The position numbers were made by a program, and so were the translations under genes. Below, in pieces: positions 8,342 through 20,580 of a stretch of DNA of 64,000 bases; the stretch's first letter is position 1, and each line of letters starts with the position of its first letter. Below the pieces are notes generated by a model. It made no database searches. It saw nothing but the letters and a program-made list of their open reading frames with translations, and was not told the origin of the DNA. The DNA is from Polyangium sp. 6x1 (GTDB lineage Bacteria; Myxococcota_A; Polyangia; Polyangiales; Polyangiaceae): contig NZ_JARZHH010000002.1 of the NCBI RefSeq assembly GCF_029946515.1, positions 372,001-436,000 on the forward strand, in the 5' to 3' direction.

Positions 8342-9343
8342 GTGCGGCTCTTGCTGATCCACACGGGGGGGACGCTCATGATGCGCGGCGGCGATCCGAC
8401 GCCGCTCGAACCCGACGTGTACACACGCGACCTCGTCGCGGAGCTGCCCGTCCTTCGCAAGCTCGCCGAGATCGAGACGAAGATCCTCTACAACCTCGAC
8501 TCGGCCGACTTCCAACCTCACCACTGGGTCGAGCTCGCCGAGACCGTTCACGCCTCGCTCGATCGCTACGACGGCTTCGTGATCGTGCACGGCACGGACA
8601 CGATGGCCTACACCGCGAGCGCGCTCGCGTTCCTCCTGCCCGGGCTCGATCGTCCCGTGATCCTGACGGGCGCGCAGAAGCCGCTCGCCGACGTGCGCAG
8701 CGACGCGCGGACGAACCTCGTCGACGCCTGCCATCTGGCGACCACGCGGATCCCGGAGGTCGGCATCGCGTTCCACTCGGAGCTGCTGCGCGGCTGTCGC
8801 GCGACGAAGCTCGACGCGTGGGGGATGAAGGCCTTCGGTTCGCCCGCGTGTCCGCCGCTCGCGGAGCTCGGCCTCGGCGTGAACCTCGCGGGGCACGTGC
8901 TCGCGCCGCGACCTCGGGCCTCGTTCGACGGCCGGCTCGAGCCTCACGTGCTCGCGGTGCGCACGTTCCCGGGGCTCGATCCGCGGCTCTTGCACGGCGC
9001 GCTCGCGGCGGGCGTGCGCGGCATGGTGATCGAGGCGTTCGGCGCGGGGAACGTGCCGCGGCTGGAGAACTCGCTCGTGCCCGTGCTCGAAGCGGCGCGC
9101 GCCGCGGACGTGCCCGTGGTGATCGTGAGCCAGTCGACGCGCGGCGCGGTGGATCTGACGCGGTACCACGGCGGCGTCGCGGCCGCGCGGGCAGGGGCGA
9201 TCGGCGCCGGGGACATGACGACGGAGGCCGCGCTGACGAAGCTCATGATCGTGCTCGGTCGCGCGGCGGACGAGACCGGGGGTCGCGCCTCCGCGGCGCG
9301 CGCGGCGTTCGCCGCGTCGTGGGCCGGCGAGATCAGCCTGTGA
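8342..9343 (+). CDS. L-asparaginase, type I-like
   Basis: The protein has 333 residues and no signal peptide, so it should be cytoplasmic. It hydrolyses L-asparagine to aspartate and ammonia. Both catalytic Thr motifs are present: the N-terminal HTGGTLMM and the HGTDTMAYTASALAF block near residue 80. The family features TGAQKPLADVRSDARTNL and the C-terminal GAFGAGNVP and VSQSTRG loops are also there. Length and lack of an export signal fit the AnsA (type I) subgroup. It starts directly after an extended -10 box. The stop overlaps the start of the DMT transporter gene (GTGA), so the two are translationally coupled. Confidence 0.9.
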   Translation: MRLLLIHTGGTLMMRGGDPTPLEPDVYTRDLVAELPVLRKLAEIETKILYNLDSADFQPHHWVELAETVHASLDRYDGFVIVHGTDTMAYTASALAFLLPGLDRPVILTGAQKPLADVRSDARTNLVDACHLATTRIPEVGIAFHSELLRGCRATKLDAWGMKAFGSPACPPLAELGLGVNLAGHVLAPRPRASFDGRLEPHVLAVRTFPGLDPRLLHGALAAGVRGMVIEAFGAGNVPRLENSLVPVLEAARAADVPVVIVSQSTRGAVDLTRYHGGVAAARAGAIGAGDMTTEAALTKLMIVLGRAADETGGRASAARAAFAASWAGEISL

Positions 9344-10284
9344 GCGAGAAGCTCGAGGGCCGCGGTCGCGCGGCGCTGTTCATCACGATCGCGAGTTTGT
9401 CCTTCGCCGTGAGCGCGCCGATGGCCGTGGTGGCGAAGCCCGCGCACCCGCTGTTCCTCGCGTTCGGACGCGTGTTTCTCGCGTCGCTCCTGCTCTTCGC
9501 GTTCGATCCGGCGGGCGTCGTGCGCCACGCGCGCGCGCTGCCTTCCGGGGTGCGCCTCCGCATCCTCGCGTGCGGGGCGATGCTCGGCGCGCACTTCGCG
9601 CTCTTTCAGGTCGGGCTCTTCGCGACCTCGCTGCCGGCGGCCGTCTCGCTCGTCTCGCTCGAGCCGCTCAGCGTGGTCGTCTTCGCGTTCCTCGTGCACG
9701 GCGTGCGACCGACGCGCCGCGAGCAGGTCGGCGTGCTCCTCGCGACCGCGGGCGCCGTGGTGATCGGGCGCGCGGCAGGCACGGGCGAACACAAGCTCAC
9801 GGGCGATCTCTTCGTGCTCGGCGCGGTCTCGCTCTACGGGCTCTACGTGGCGGCCGCGCGCGCCATCAAGGACGCCTTGCCCGCGCGGCACGCGGGCTCC
9901 TTGATCTACGGCGTCGCCGCGATCGTGACCTTCATCGTGTTGCCGCCGCTCGGCGCGCTCGACGGCGTGACGAGCTTGCCCGCGACGTCGTTCGTGGCCC
10001 TCGCGGCGATCGCCGTCGTCCCCACGCTCATCGGGCACACCTCGGTGCAGGCCGCGGCGCGCACGCTCCCGCCTGCGATCGTGGCGCTCGTGTCGCCGGG
10101 CGAGACGCTCGGCGGGCTCGTGATCGGCGCGGTGTTCCTCGGCGCCAAACCCACGGGCATGGAGCTGCTCGGCGCGGCCATCATCCTCGCCGGCGTGCTC
10201 GTCGCGATCCTCGGACCCGAGGTCCGGACGGACGCGCCGCGCGCCGCGGAAGACCCGGACGCACGCAAGTCGCCCGGGGCGTGA
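9340..10284 (+). CDS. EamA/DMT-family transporter
   Basis: This integral membrane protein of 314 residues has about ten hydrophobic helices in two EamA repeats, typical of the drug/metabolite transporter superfamily. The second repeat starts near GDLFVLGAVSLYGLYVAAAR, and the family-typical P-x-x-A-x-x-V-S-x-x-E-P-L-x-V pattern appears in the first repeat and as a P-P-A-I-V-A-L-V variant in the second. The GTG start overlaps the asparaginase stop by 4 nt. Members export amino acids or other small metabolites. The coupling with asparaginase hints at an amino-acid-related substrate, but this is inference. The C-terminal 25 residues are hydrophilic. Confidence 0.85.
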   Translation: MSEKLEGRGRAALFITIASLSFAVSAPMAVVAKPAHPLFLAFGRVFLASLLLFAFDPAGVVRHARALPSGVRLRILACGAMLGAHFALFQVGLFATSLPAAVSLVSLEPLSVVVFAFLVHGVRPTRREQVGVLLATAGAVVIGRAAGTGEHKLTGDLFVLGAVSLYGLYVAAARAIKDALPARHAGSLIYGVAAIVTFIVLPPLGALDGVTSLPATSFVALAAIAVVPTLIGHTSVQAAARTLPPAIVALVSPGETLGGLVIGAVFLGAKPTGMELLGAAIILAGVLVAILGPEVRTDAPRAAEDPDARKSPGA

Positions 10285-10359
10285 TCGAGGCCGATTTCCC
10301 GCTGGATCCAGCACGGCCGCGCGCTTGACACGGGCCCCTCCGAGGGGACGCTCGCTGCG

Positions 10360-12894
10360 ATGTACGCGAGCCTGTTCCAGTCGGTGCTTTTCCCGCTGTA
10401 CGAGACCCACCTCCGGAAGCGCGACACGCTGCGGGCGCTCTCCGAGCTCGAACAGTCGCAGTGGCGCACGCCGGAAGAGGTCGCCGAGGACTCGTTCCGG
10501 CGGCTCCTCGAAGCGCTCCGCCACGCCGAGAAGAACGTGCCGTTCTACCGGCGTCGCTTCGCGGAGCACGGCGTGCGCGTTAGCCAGGTGAAGGCGCCCG
10601 AGGACCTCGCGGCGTTCCCGATCCTCACGAAGGAAGACGTGCGCCTCTACAGCAAGGAGCTCGTCGCCGAGACGCACGTGGGGACGCTCCATCAGAGCGC
10701 GACCGGAGGCTCGACCGGCGTGCCGGTGCGCTTCGCGTACGATCATCCGACGTACGAACGACGTGTCGCGGCCGCGCTGCGCGCCGACGGATGGGCCGGC
10801 GCGGAGATGGGTGAGAAGGAGCTCCACGTCTGGGGTCGTGCGCCGAGCGAAAAGAAGGGATTCGTCACGGCGAAGCGCGCGGTGCAGGAGATGCTCTGGC
10901 GGCGCAAGTACATCTCGACCTTCCATTTGCGCTCCGATCGGCTCGCCGAGACGGTGCGCGAGATCGTGGACTACGCGCCGCGCATCATCGTTGGTTACAC
11001 GACGCCGCTCTTCCTCCTCGCGCGCGCCGCGCTGGAGCACGGCATCACGATCCCTCGGCCGCGCGGCATCATCACCTCGGCGGAAAAACTCTTCGAGCCG
11101 CAGCGCGAGGTCATCGAGCGCGCGTTCGGCGCGCCCGTTTTCGATCGGTACGGCTGCCGCGAGGTGATGCTGATCGGCGCCGAGTGCGAGCGGCACGAGG
11201 GGCTGCACGTGCACGCCGAGGGCGTCTTCGTCGAGCTCTGTAGCGGTGGTCGCCCCGTCCCCGTGGGCGCGCCCGGCGAGGTGATCCTCACCGACCTCTA
11301 CAACCGCGCGATGCCGTTCATCCGCTACCGCAACGACGACGTGGCCATCGCCAAGGCCGGCGCCTGCGCGTGTGGTCGAGGGCTGCCGCGGCTCGCCTCG
11401 GTCGAGGGACGCGTGCTCGACCTGCTCGTCGGCGAGGACAGCCGCATCGTCGCCGGCGAGATGATTCCGTTTCTGTTCAAAGATTTGCCCGTCGAGCGCT
11501 ACCAGGTCCACCAGCGCGCCGATCGCACGGTGACGCTGCGCATCGTGCCGGGGCCGAGCTACGGGCCCGAGGTGACGAAGCTCGTCGACGAGCGCCTGCG
11601 GCTCGTGCTCGGCGCGAACGCGCCGCTCACCGTGGAGCTCGTGCGTGACATCCCGCTCACCGCCGCGGGCAAACATCGGGTCACGGTCTCCGAGGTGCCC
11701 GTCGACCTCGGCAGCGTGACGATCAAGAAGCCGAACGAGGAAAAACCCGCGTCACGCGCCGCGACGCCGAGGCCCCGCACGCGCGTCGCGCACGTCGTGC
11801 TCGGCCTTCGAGCAGGCGGACTCGAGCGTGTCGTGCTCGACCTCGTGCAAGGCATCGACCGCGCGCGCTTCGATCCCATGGTGGTCGCGCTCGACGAGCC
11901 GGGCGAGCTCTCGCCACGCCTCGCGCCGATGGATGTGCCGCTGCGCCTCCTCCGGCGCGGCAAGGGGCTCGATCCGGCCGTGATCGGCGAGCTCGCGGAT
12001 CTGTTCGGCCGTGAAGGGATCGACCTCGTGCACACGCACAACCCACGCCCGCACGTGCACGGCGCGATCGCGGCCCTCGCCGCGCGGCGCGTGACGGGCA
12101 AGCGTCCACGCGTGGTCCACACGAAACACGGGCGCAACTACCCCGACGACCTCGGGCGCGTGCTCGCGAACCGCATGGCCTCGGCCCTCTCCGACCGCAT
12201 CGTGGCCGTGAGCGACGACGCGCGGCGCGTGGCCCTCTCGATCGAGCGCGGCAGCGCGCGGCGGCTCGTGACGATCCGCAACGGCGTCGACACGCGCGCC
12301 TACAAGCCCGGTGACGCCACGCGCGCGAGGCATGCGCTCGGCGTGCCCGCGGGCGTGCTCCACGTGGGCTGCGTGGCGCGCCTCTCGGCCGAGAAGGACC
12401 ACGCCTCGCTGATCCAGGCGTTTGCGCGCGTGCGCACGAGTCACCCCGGAGCGCGGCTCACGCTCGTCGGCGACGGGGCCGAGCGCGCTTCGCTCGAAGA
12501 GCTGGTGAAGAAGTTCGGCCTGCAAGGCGCGGTGAGCTTGCTCGGCCACCGCGACGACGTCGCCGCGCTCCTGCCCGGCTTCGACCTCTTCGCGCTCGCG
12601 TCGCGCACCGAGGGCACGAGCCTCACGCTCCTCGAAGCCGCGGCCGCAGGCCTGCCGATCGTCGCCACGCGCGTTGGCGGAAATCCCGAGATCGTGACCA
12701 ATGGCGAGACCGGCCTCCTCGTCCCCGCCGGAGAGCCCGCCGCGCTCGCCGATGCGATCGGGAGCGTGTGGGCGCGACCCGATCGCGCGCGCATGGGCGC
12801 CGCCGGCCGCGCGCTCGTGGAGGAACGTTATGGGATCGGAAAGATGATCTCCGCCTACGAGACCCTCTACGCCGAGGTGCTGCGCCTCGCCTGA
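10360..12894 (+). CDS. PaaK/CapK-like adenylate-forming enzyme fused to GT4 glycosyltransferase
   Basis: This is an 844-residue, two-domain cytoplasmic protein. Residues 1-~450 resemble phenylacetate-CoA ligase/CapK proteins: HAEKNVPFYRRRF, the phosphate loop SATGGSTGVPVRF at 113-125, DRYGCREVMLIGAECE, YNRAMPFIRYRNDD and a small CxCGRGLPRL element. A ~25-residue linker leads to a GT-B glycosyltransferase from ~472 (AHVVLGLRAGGLERVVLDL), with VSRLSAEKD-like and EGTSLTLLEAAAAGLPIVA motifs, the latter giving the EX7E pair of family GT4. CapK-type proteins often sit in polysaccharide loci. Fusion suggests that an acyl or aryl group is activated and a glycan built by one polypeptide. A perfect TTGACA at 10325-10330 lacks a good -10. 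Confidence 0.8.
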   Translation: MYASLFQSVLFPLYETHLRKRDTLRALSELEQSQWRTPEEVAEDSFRRLLEALRHAEKNVPFYRRRFAEHGVRVSQVKAPEDLAAFPILTKEDVRLYSKELVAETHVGTLHQSATGGSTGVPVRFAYDHPTYERRVAAALRADGWAGAEMGEKELHVWGRAPSEKKGFVTAKRAVQEMLWRRKYISTFHLRSDRLAETVREIVDYAPRIIVGYTTPLFLLARAALEHGITIPRPRGIITSAEKLFEPQREVIERAFGAPVFDRYGCREVMLIGAECERHEGLHVHAEGVFVELCSGGRPVPVGAPGEVILTDLYNRAMPFIRYRNDDVAIAKAGACACGRGLPRLASVEGRVLDLLVGEDSRIVAGEMIPFLFKDLPVERYQVHQRADRTVTLRIVPGPSYGPEVTKLVDERLRLVLGANAPLTVELVRDIPLTAAGKHRVTVSEVPVDLGSVTIKKPNEEKPASRAATPRPRTRVAHVVLGLRAGGLERVVLDLVQGIDRARFDPMVVALDEPGELSPRLAPMDVPLRLLRRGKGLDPAVIGELADLFGREGIDLVHTHNPRPHVHGAIAALAARRVTGKRPRVVHTKHGRNYPDDLGRVLANRMASALSDRIVAVSDDARRVALSIERGSARRLVTIRNGVDTRAYKPGDATRARHALGVPAGVLHVGCVARLSAEKDHASLIQAFARVRTSHPGARLTLVGDGAERASLEELVKKFGLQGAVSLLGHRDDVAALLPGFDLFALASRTEGTSLTLLEAAAAGLPIVATRVGGNPEIVTNGETGLLVPAGEPAALADAIGSVWARPDRARMGAAGRALVEERYGIGKMISAYETLYAEVLRLA

Positions 12895-13005
12895 GGCTGC
12901 TTGGTCTCGCCGAGCGCGCGCCGGCCTCCGAGCGGGCGCGCGCGGCGTGCGGATCGCGCATTCCGGGCTTGGCGAGATGCGCGCTTACAGGGTATCGGAG
13001 AGAGG

Positions 13006-13692
13006 ATGTCCGACGGTCACCAGAAGCTCCCGCCCAAGAAGGAGGTCGCGCTCGCTCTGCTCGAGGGGCCCAGCATGTTCGTGCACCTCGACCCGCGACG
13101 CTCGGGCGTGTCGGTGCCGAAGCGCTTCCTCGACAAGCCGCAGCTCGTCCTGCAAATCGGGATGAACATGTTCGTCCCGATCCCCGACCTCAAGGTCGAC
13201 GACGAGGGCATCACGTGCACGCTCTCGTTCGATCGGGCTCCCTTCTGGTGCCGCATGCCCTGGAACGCGATCTACGCGCTCGTCGGCGAGGACGGCCGGG
13301 GGATGATGTGGCCGACCGACATCCCGCCCGAGGTCGTGGCGCAGATGCAGGCCCCGCCGCAGCAGGCGAAGGACGCGCCGAAGCCCGCGCAGAAGAAGCC
13401 GCGCGCCAAGCTCGCCGCCGTCTCGGACGCGCCGCCGGAGCCCGAGCCGAAGCCGCTCGCCGAGGAGCCCGCCCCGGCGCGGACCGAGTCGGACGAGGAG
13501 GCCGCCGCGAAGGAAGGTTCGTCGGGCGAAGCGGCGGCGGCGGCGGCGACGGCGGAAACGACGGAGAGCAGCGCCGAAGAGCCGAAGACCGTGGAAGCGA
13601 CGGAGTCTCCGCGTCCGCAGGCGGCGCCCGCACCGGGCCCGGGTCGCAAGCCGCGCCGCGAGCTGCCGCCCTACCTGCGGGTAGTGAAGTAA
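13006..13692 (+). CDS. sspB: SspB-family ClpXP adaptor-like protein
   Basis: The protein has 228 residues. The first ~110 carry the compact SspB fold seen in proteobacterial stringent starvation protein B: ALLEGPSMFVHLDPRRSGV, VPKRFLDKPQLVLQIG, then CTLSFDRAPFWCRMPWNAI and a GRGMMWPTDIP end. SspB delivers ssrA-tagged and other substrates to ClpXP, gripping them with this domain and docking on ClpX through a C-terminal peptide. The remaining half is an Ala/Glu/Pro-rich tail, longer than in E. coli, ending in RRELPPYLRVVK, whose hydrophobic last residues resemble a ClpX-binding tip. ATG 13006 follows GGAGAGAGG; an upstream in-frame GTG is less likely. Confidence 0.8.
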   Translation: MSDGHQKLPPKKEVALALLEGPSMFVHLDPRRSGVSVPKRFLDKPQLVLQIGMNMFVPIPDLKVDDEGITCTLSFDRAPFWCRMPWNAIYALVGEDGRGMMWPTDIPPEVVAQMQAPPQQAKDAPKPAQKKPRAKLAAVSDAPPEPEPKPLAEEPAPARTESDEEAAAKEGSSGEAAAAAATAETTESSAEEPKTVEATESPRPQAAPAPGPGRKPRRELPPYLRVVK

Positions 13693-13750
13693 GATCCCGC
13701 GTCGCTCCTGCTTGACCGTGGGAGCCGGCCGCGCGAGTTTTCCACCGCCC

Positions 13751-14983
13751 ATGTCCCCCTCGACGCTGGGAGACGCCGCTCGGTCGAGCCGAGCCACGTC
13801 GCCCAACCCCCTCCTGCGCCGCATCCTGGTCACGCTGGCCCTCCTCGGCGCCGTCGTGGGGCTCGAGTTCGCGTTCGACACGCTCGTGCCCGACGCGGCT
13901 CTGCAGCAGCTCGTGCTGTTCGCCCTGGTGAACGTCGTCGTGGCCCTCTCGCTGAACGTCATCAACGGGATGGCGGGACAGTTCTCCATCGGCCACGCCG
14001 GCTTCGTCGGGATCGGCGCGTACACGGCCGCGATCGTCGCGGGCCACATCCACAAGGCGCTCGGCGCCGACGACATCCTCTTCTCGAACTCGTTCATCGT
14101 CATGCCCGCGGCGATCCTCGCGGCGGGCGCGGTGGCCGCGATCTTCGGGTTCGTCGTGGGCCTGCCGAGCCTCCGGCTCCGCGGCGACTACCTCGCGATC
14201 GTCACGCTCGGCTTCGCCGAGATCTTCCGGCTGGTCATCGCGACGGCGCAGACAGGCGGCGACGTCGAGGGGCCGGTCGCGCAGTTCCTCGCCTACCTCG
14301 GCGGGCAGAACGGCTACGCCGGGCCCGATCGCAACGGCGTGCCTCAGTATGCCGGCCCGTTCTGGATCTTCGGCGCGGCCGTGGTCGCGGTGATCATCGC
14401 GTGGCGGCTCAAGTTCTCGGGCTGGGGGCGCGCGCTCCGTGCGCTGCGCGAGGACGAGATCGCGACGGCGAGCGTGGGCGTCGATCCGACGCGGTACAAG
14501 GTGACCTCGTTCGTCATCGCGGCGACCGGGGCCGGCATCGCGGGCGCGATGCTCGCGTCGATGCGCAACGGCAACCCCACCGTCCAGCCCGATCAGTTCA
14601 CCTTCGCCTACTCGTTCGACGCGATCACCATGGTGATCCTCGGCGGCTCGGGCAGCGTGTCCGGCGCGATCGTCGGCGGCGTGTTCGTCACGTTCACCGT
14701 GAAGATGATCGAGCAGCTCCAGCGCTTCGAGTCGGTGCAGGCGCTCCAGGCGGCCTACCCCGCGCTCGACCTCAACGCGCTGCGCATGGTCGTCTACGCC
14801 TCGGTGCTGATCGGCCTCATGATCCTGCGCCCCGAGGGCATCTTCGGCGAGCGCGAGCTCTTCCGGCGCAAGCCTCGCCAGCGTGTCAGCCACGCTCCGC
14901 CCGAGCCCGTGCCTGCGCGGACCGAGGTGGAGGCGAACCCCGAGAACGAGACGGGTCCGTTCACCGGGAAGGCGGACAAGTGA
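13751..14983 (+). CDS. livM: Branched-chain amino acid ABC transporter permease LivM
   Basis: This 410-residue inner-membrane permease has 9-10 hydrophobic helices. The LivM hallmarks are ALSLNVINGMAGQFSIGHAG with the following F-x-G-I-G-A-Y, then LRLRGDYLAIVTLGFAEIFR and GWGRALRALREDEIA in the cytoplasmic coupling loop. It ends in a hydrophilic tail after RPEGIFGERELF. It pairs with LivG and LivF to import leucine, isoleucine and valine or related amides. ATG 13751 begins MSPSTLGDAA; an in-frame TTG upstream is less plausible. The stop overlaps livG (GTGA). The partner permease LivH and a periplasmic binding protein are not in this stretch. Confidence 0.9.
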   Translation: MSPSTLGDAARSSRATSPNPLLRRILVTLALLGAVVGLEFAFDTLVPDAALQQLVLFALVNVVVALSLNVINGMAGQFSIGHAGFVGIGAYTAAIVAGHIHKALGADDILFSNSFIVMPAAILAAGAVAAIFGFVVGLPSLRLRGDYLAIVTLGFAEIFRLVIATAQTGGDVEGPVAQFLAYLGGQNGYAGPDRNGVPQYAGPFWIFGAAVVAVIIAWRLKFSGWGRALRALREDEIATASVGVDPTRYKVTSFVIAATGAGIAGAMLASMRNGNPTVQPDQFTFAYSFDAITMVILGGSGSVSGAIVGGVFVTFTVKMIEQLQRFESVQALQAAYPALDLNALRMVVYASVLIGLMILRPEGIFGERELFRRKPRQRVSHAPPEPVPARTEVEANPENETGPFTGKADK

Positions 14984-15792
14984 GCGCGCTCGATCTCCAG
15001 GGCGTGACGAAGACCTTCGGCGGATTGCGCGCCGTCGGAGGCGTGACCTTCAAGGTGCCGGAGCGCTCGATCTTCGGCCTCATCGGTCCGAACGGCGCGG
15101 GCAAGACGACGGTCTTCAACCTCGTGACCGGCGTCTACAAGCCCGACAGTGGCTCGATTCGCTTCGCCGGCGAGGAGCTCTCGCTGTTGAAGCCCGCGCA
15201 GATCGCGCGTCGCGGCGTCGCCCGCACCTTCCAGAACATCCGCCTCTTCGGTCAGCTCACCGTTCTCGAGAACGTGCTCGTGGCGTGCGAGAACCGCCGT
15301 CGCTCGGGCCTCCTCTCGGCCCTGCTTCGCTCGCCTTCGTTCTTCCGCGACGAGGCCGAGATGCAGCGCCGCGCGATCGAGCTGCTCGCGATCTTCGACC
15401 TCGACAAGCTCGCCGACGAGACCTCGACCTCGCTCTCGTACGGCAACCAGCGCAGGCTCGAGATCGCCCGCGCGATGATGCTCGAACCGAAGATCCTGCT
15501 GCTCGACGAGCCGGCCGCGGGCATGAACTACGGCGAGGCCGAGGGCCTGAAGAAGCAGATCCGCTGGCTGCGCGATCGCTTCGATCTGACGGTCATCCTC
15601 GTCGAGCACAACATGCAGGTCGTCATGGGCGTGTGCGAGGAGATCCACGTGCTCGACCACGGCGAGACCATCGCCCACGGCACGCCCGAGGAGGTCCGCA
15701 AGAACCCCAAGGTGCTCGCCGCGTACCTCGGCGAAGAGACCCCGGACGAGGCCGCGTCCGCCGCCCCGGCCGAGGAGGAGGCCGCGACGTGA
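14980..15792 (+). CDS. livG: ABC transporter ATP-binding protein LivG
   Basis: This 270-residue cytoplasmic ATPase has Walker A GPNGAGKTT, a Q-loop region ARTFQNIRLFG, the LivG-type signature LSYGNQRRLEIARAM, Walker B ILLLDEPAAG and switch histidine in VEHNM. The LivG-specific MNYGEAE and C-terminal EEVRKNPKVLAAYLGEE are present, followed by a short acidic tail. The GTG start overlaps the livM stop and the stop overlaps livF, so the three genes are one translationally coupled unit. Confidence 0.93.
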   Translation: MSALDLQGVTKTFGGLRAVGGVTFKVPERSIFGLIGPNGAGKTTVFNLVTGVYKPDSGSIRFAGEELSLLKPAQIARRGVARTFQNIRLFGQLTVLENVLVACENRRRSGLLSALLRSPSFFRDEAEMQRRAIELLAIFDLDKLADETSTSLSYGNQRRLEIARAMMLEPKILLLDEPAAGMNYGEAEGLKKQIRWLRDRFDLTVILVEHNMQVVMGVCEEIHVLDHGETIAHGTPEEVRKNPKVLAAYLGEETPDEAASAAPAEEEAAT

Positions 15793-16547
15793 AGACCGCG
15801 CACCCGACGCGAAAGGCCCCCACGGCCGAGGTGGGCAAGCCGCTGCTCGTCGTGGAGAACCTCGCCGTCTCGTATGGCGGCATCAAGGCGCTGAAGGGCG
15901 TGAGCCTGGAGGTACGCCGCGGCGAGATCGTCGCGATGATCGGCGCCAACGGCGCGGGCAAGACGACGACGCTGAAGACGATCGTGCGGCTCTTGCCGAT
16001 CGCCGCGGGCAAGGTCGTCTACGACGGCAAGGACCTCGCGGCTGTCCCGGCCGAGGAGATCGTGAGCCTCGGCGTCTCGCTCGTCCCCGAGGGCCGCGCG
16101 ATCTTCCCGAACCTCACGGTGCGCGAGAACCTGGAGATCGGCGCCTGGAACCACAAGAAGCAGGCGACGATGGACGAGACGCTCGAGGACGTGGTGCGCC
16201 TCTTCCCGCGCCTCGGCGAGCGCATGAAGCAGGAGGGCGGCACGCTCTCGGGCGGTGAGCAGCAGATGCTCGCGATTGGCCGCGCGCTGATGGCCAGGCC
16301 TTCCATGCTCCTGCTCGACGAGCCCTCGCTCGGCATCGCGCCGCGGCTCGTCGCGGACATCTTCGAGGCGATCGCCCGCGTCGCGCAGGCCGGCACGACC
16401 ATCCTCCTCGTCGAGCAGAACACGCGCCTGGCGCTGAAATACAGCATGCGGGCGTACGTGCTCCGTACCGGCGAGATCGCGATGAGCGGCGACTCGAAGG
16501 AGCTCGCGGCGAACGAAGAGGTCCGCGCGGCCTATCTCGGCGGCTGA
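15789..16547 (+). CDS. livF: ABC transporter ATP-binding protein LivF
   Basis: This 252-residue ATPase has Walker A GANGAGKTT, the LivF-typical VSLVPEGRAIFPNLTVREN, signature LSGGEQQMLAIGRALM, Walker B MLLLDEPSLGI and the VEQNTRLAL switch region. It forms the heterodimeric motor of the branched-chain amino acid importer with LivG. It is translated from a GTG that overlaps the livG stop codon and is the last gene of the operon. Confidence 0.93.
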   Translation: MKTAHPTRKAPTAEVGKPLLVVENLAVSYGGIKALKGVSLEVRRGEIVAMIGANGAGKTTTLKTIVRLLPIAAGKVVYDGKDLAAVPAEEIVSLGVSLVPEGRAIFPNLTVRENLEIGAWNHKKQATMDETLEDVVRLFPRLGERMKQEGGTLSGGEQQMLAIGRALMARPSMLLLDEPSLGIAPRLVADIFEAIARVAQAGTTILLVEQNTRLALKYSMRAYVLRTGEIAMSGDSKELAANEEVRAAYLGG

Positions 16548-16682
16548 CGCTCGCCCCGATCGCTGCTGCGAAATGACGCGGCACGTGATGTGCAATCGCG
16601 ATCGCACCGCGCCACCCGGTACGCCGCGCCGAACCCGCAGTCTGCGCGTTCGCCGGTTCTTGGGCCCACGGGCGCGTCTTTT

Positions 16683-16690
16683 GCTAGGGG
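16683..16690 (+). promoter_or_regulatory. Extended -10 element before the pseudo-receiver gene
   Basis: TGCTAGGGG gives an extended -10 (TG-C-TAGGGG) ending 9 nt before the ATG at 16700. It is the same arrangement as before the asparaginase gene, without a ribosome binding site. Confidence 0.35.
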
Positions 16691-16699
16691 CGAATCATC

Positions 16700-17068
16700 A
16701 TGGATAACGCAGCTGCGATCCGCGTCCTGGTCATCGACGAGAACCCCGCGAGCGCCGGGGATCTGGCCTCGTTCCTCTCCGCGCATCATTACGACGTGTC
16801 GACGTGCTCCGCTCTGGACGGGGCCCGGAGCGCGGTCTCGTCGCGCAGGCCGCACGTGCTCGTGCTCGCGACGAAGGATCATCCGCACGCCGAGGTCGAG
16901 GAGGTGCGCAAGGTGTATCCCCGGCTGCCGCTCGTGCTCCTGACGGAAGAAGCGGGCCAGGAGCTCCTGCTCGACGTCGAGGCGTTCGCCCCCGCGGTCC
17001 CGGCTTGCCCTGCGCGCGGCTTCGGCCACATCGAGGCCGCCGTCGAAGCTGCCGCGCACTTTTCCTGA
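16700..17068 (+). CDS. Degenerate response-regulator receiver domain protein
   Basis: This is a 122-residue stand-alone receiver-like fold. The N-terminal acidic pair is kept (VLVIDEN, D13-E14), but the strand that normally carries the phosphorylated Asp reads PHVLVLATKD, so the acceptor position is Ala57. The family Lys near the C-terminus is not recognisable. Such pseudo-receivers act by phosphorylation-independent protein contacts. Its partner is unknown, and no kinase is adjacent. It is preceded by an extended -10 box close to the ATG. A degenerate two-component protein is the best reading. Confidence 0.6.
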   Translation: MDNAAAIRVLVIDENPASAGDLASFLSAHHYDVSTCSALDGARSAVSSRRPHVLVLATKDHPHAEVEEVRKVYPRLPLVLLTEEAGQELLLDVEAFAPAVPACPARGFGHIEAAVEAAAHFS

Positions 17069-17134
17069 CCTCCTTCCACCTCGATCCTCGCGCGATCCAC
17101 ATCCGAAGGGCCGGCGGGTTCGTCGTGGCTCGAC

Positions 17135-17225
17135 GGACACGCCTGCGTGTCCTTGCGCCATGCTTGCGCGGCGCGGCGGGAAAGGCGACCATTCGGCGCC
17201 CCTGGTCGGAAGATCGACCAAGGGG
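17135..17225 (+). promoter_or_regulatory. Two inverted repeats upstream of the MopE/TSP3 protein gene
   Basis: GGACACGC-CT-GCGTGTCC (17135-17152) is a perfect inverted repeat. A second hairpin spans 17199-17225, with arms CCCCTGGTCG and CGACCA-A-GGGG around GAAGAT. They sit in the 234-bp gap between the pseudo-receiver gene and the next start (17303). They could be operators, or structure in the 5' leader or in the upstream transcript's end. No T-tract follows either. Confidence 0.3.
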
Positions 17226-17302
17226 ATGTTGAGGCGCGCCCACGTTCCCGCCGGCGCGCCCACGCCGAGGCCCCCGCCTCGTTCGTGCCCTCCGGAGGAC
17301 CG

Positions 17303-20566
<3,264 letters not shown>

Positions 20567-20580
20567 ATCCCCGCCTCAGG

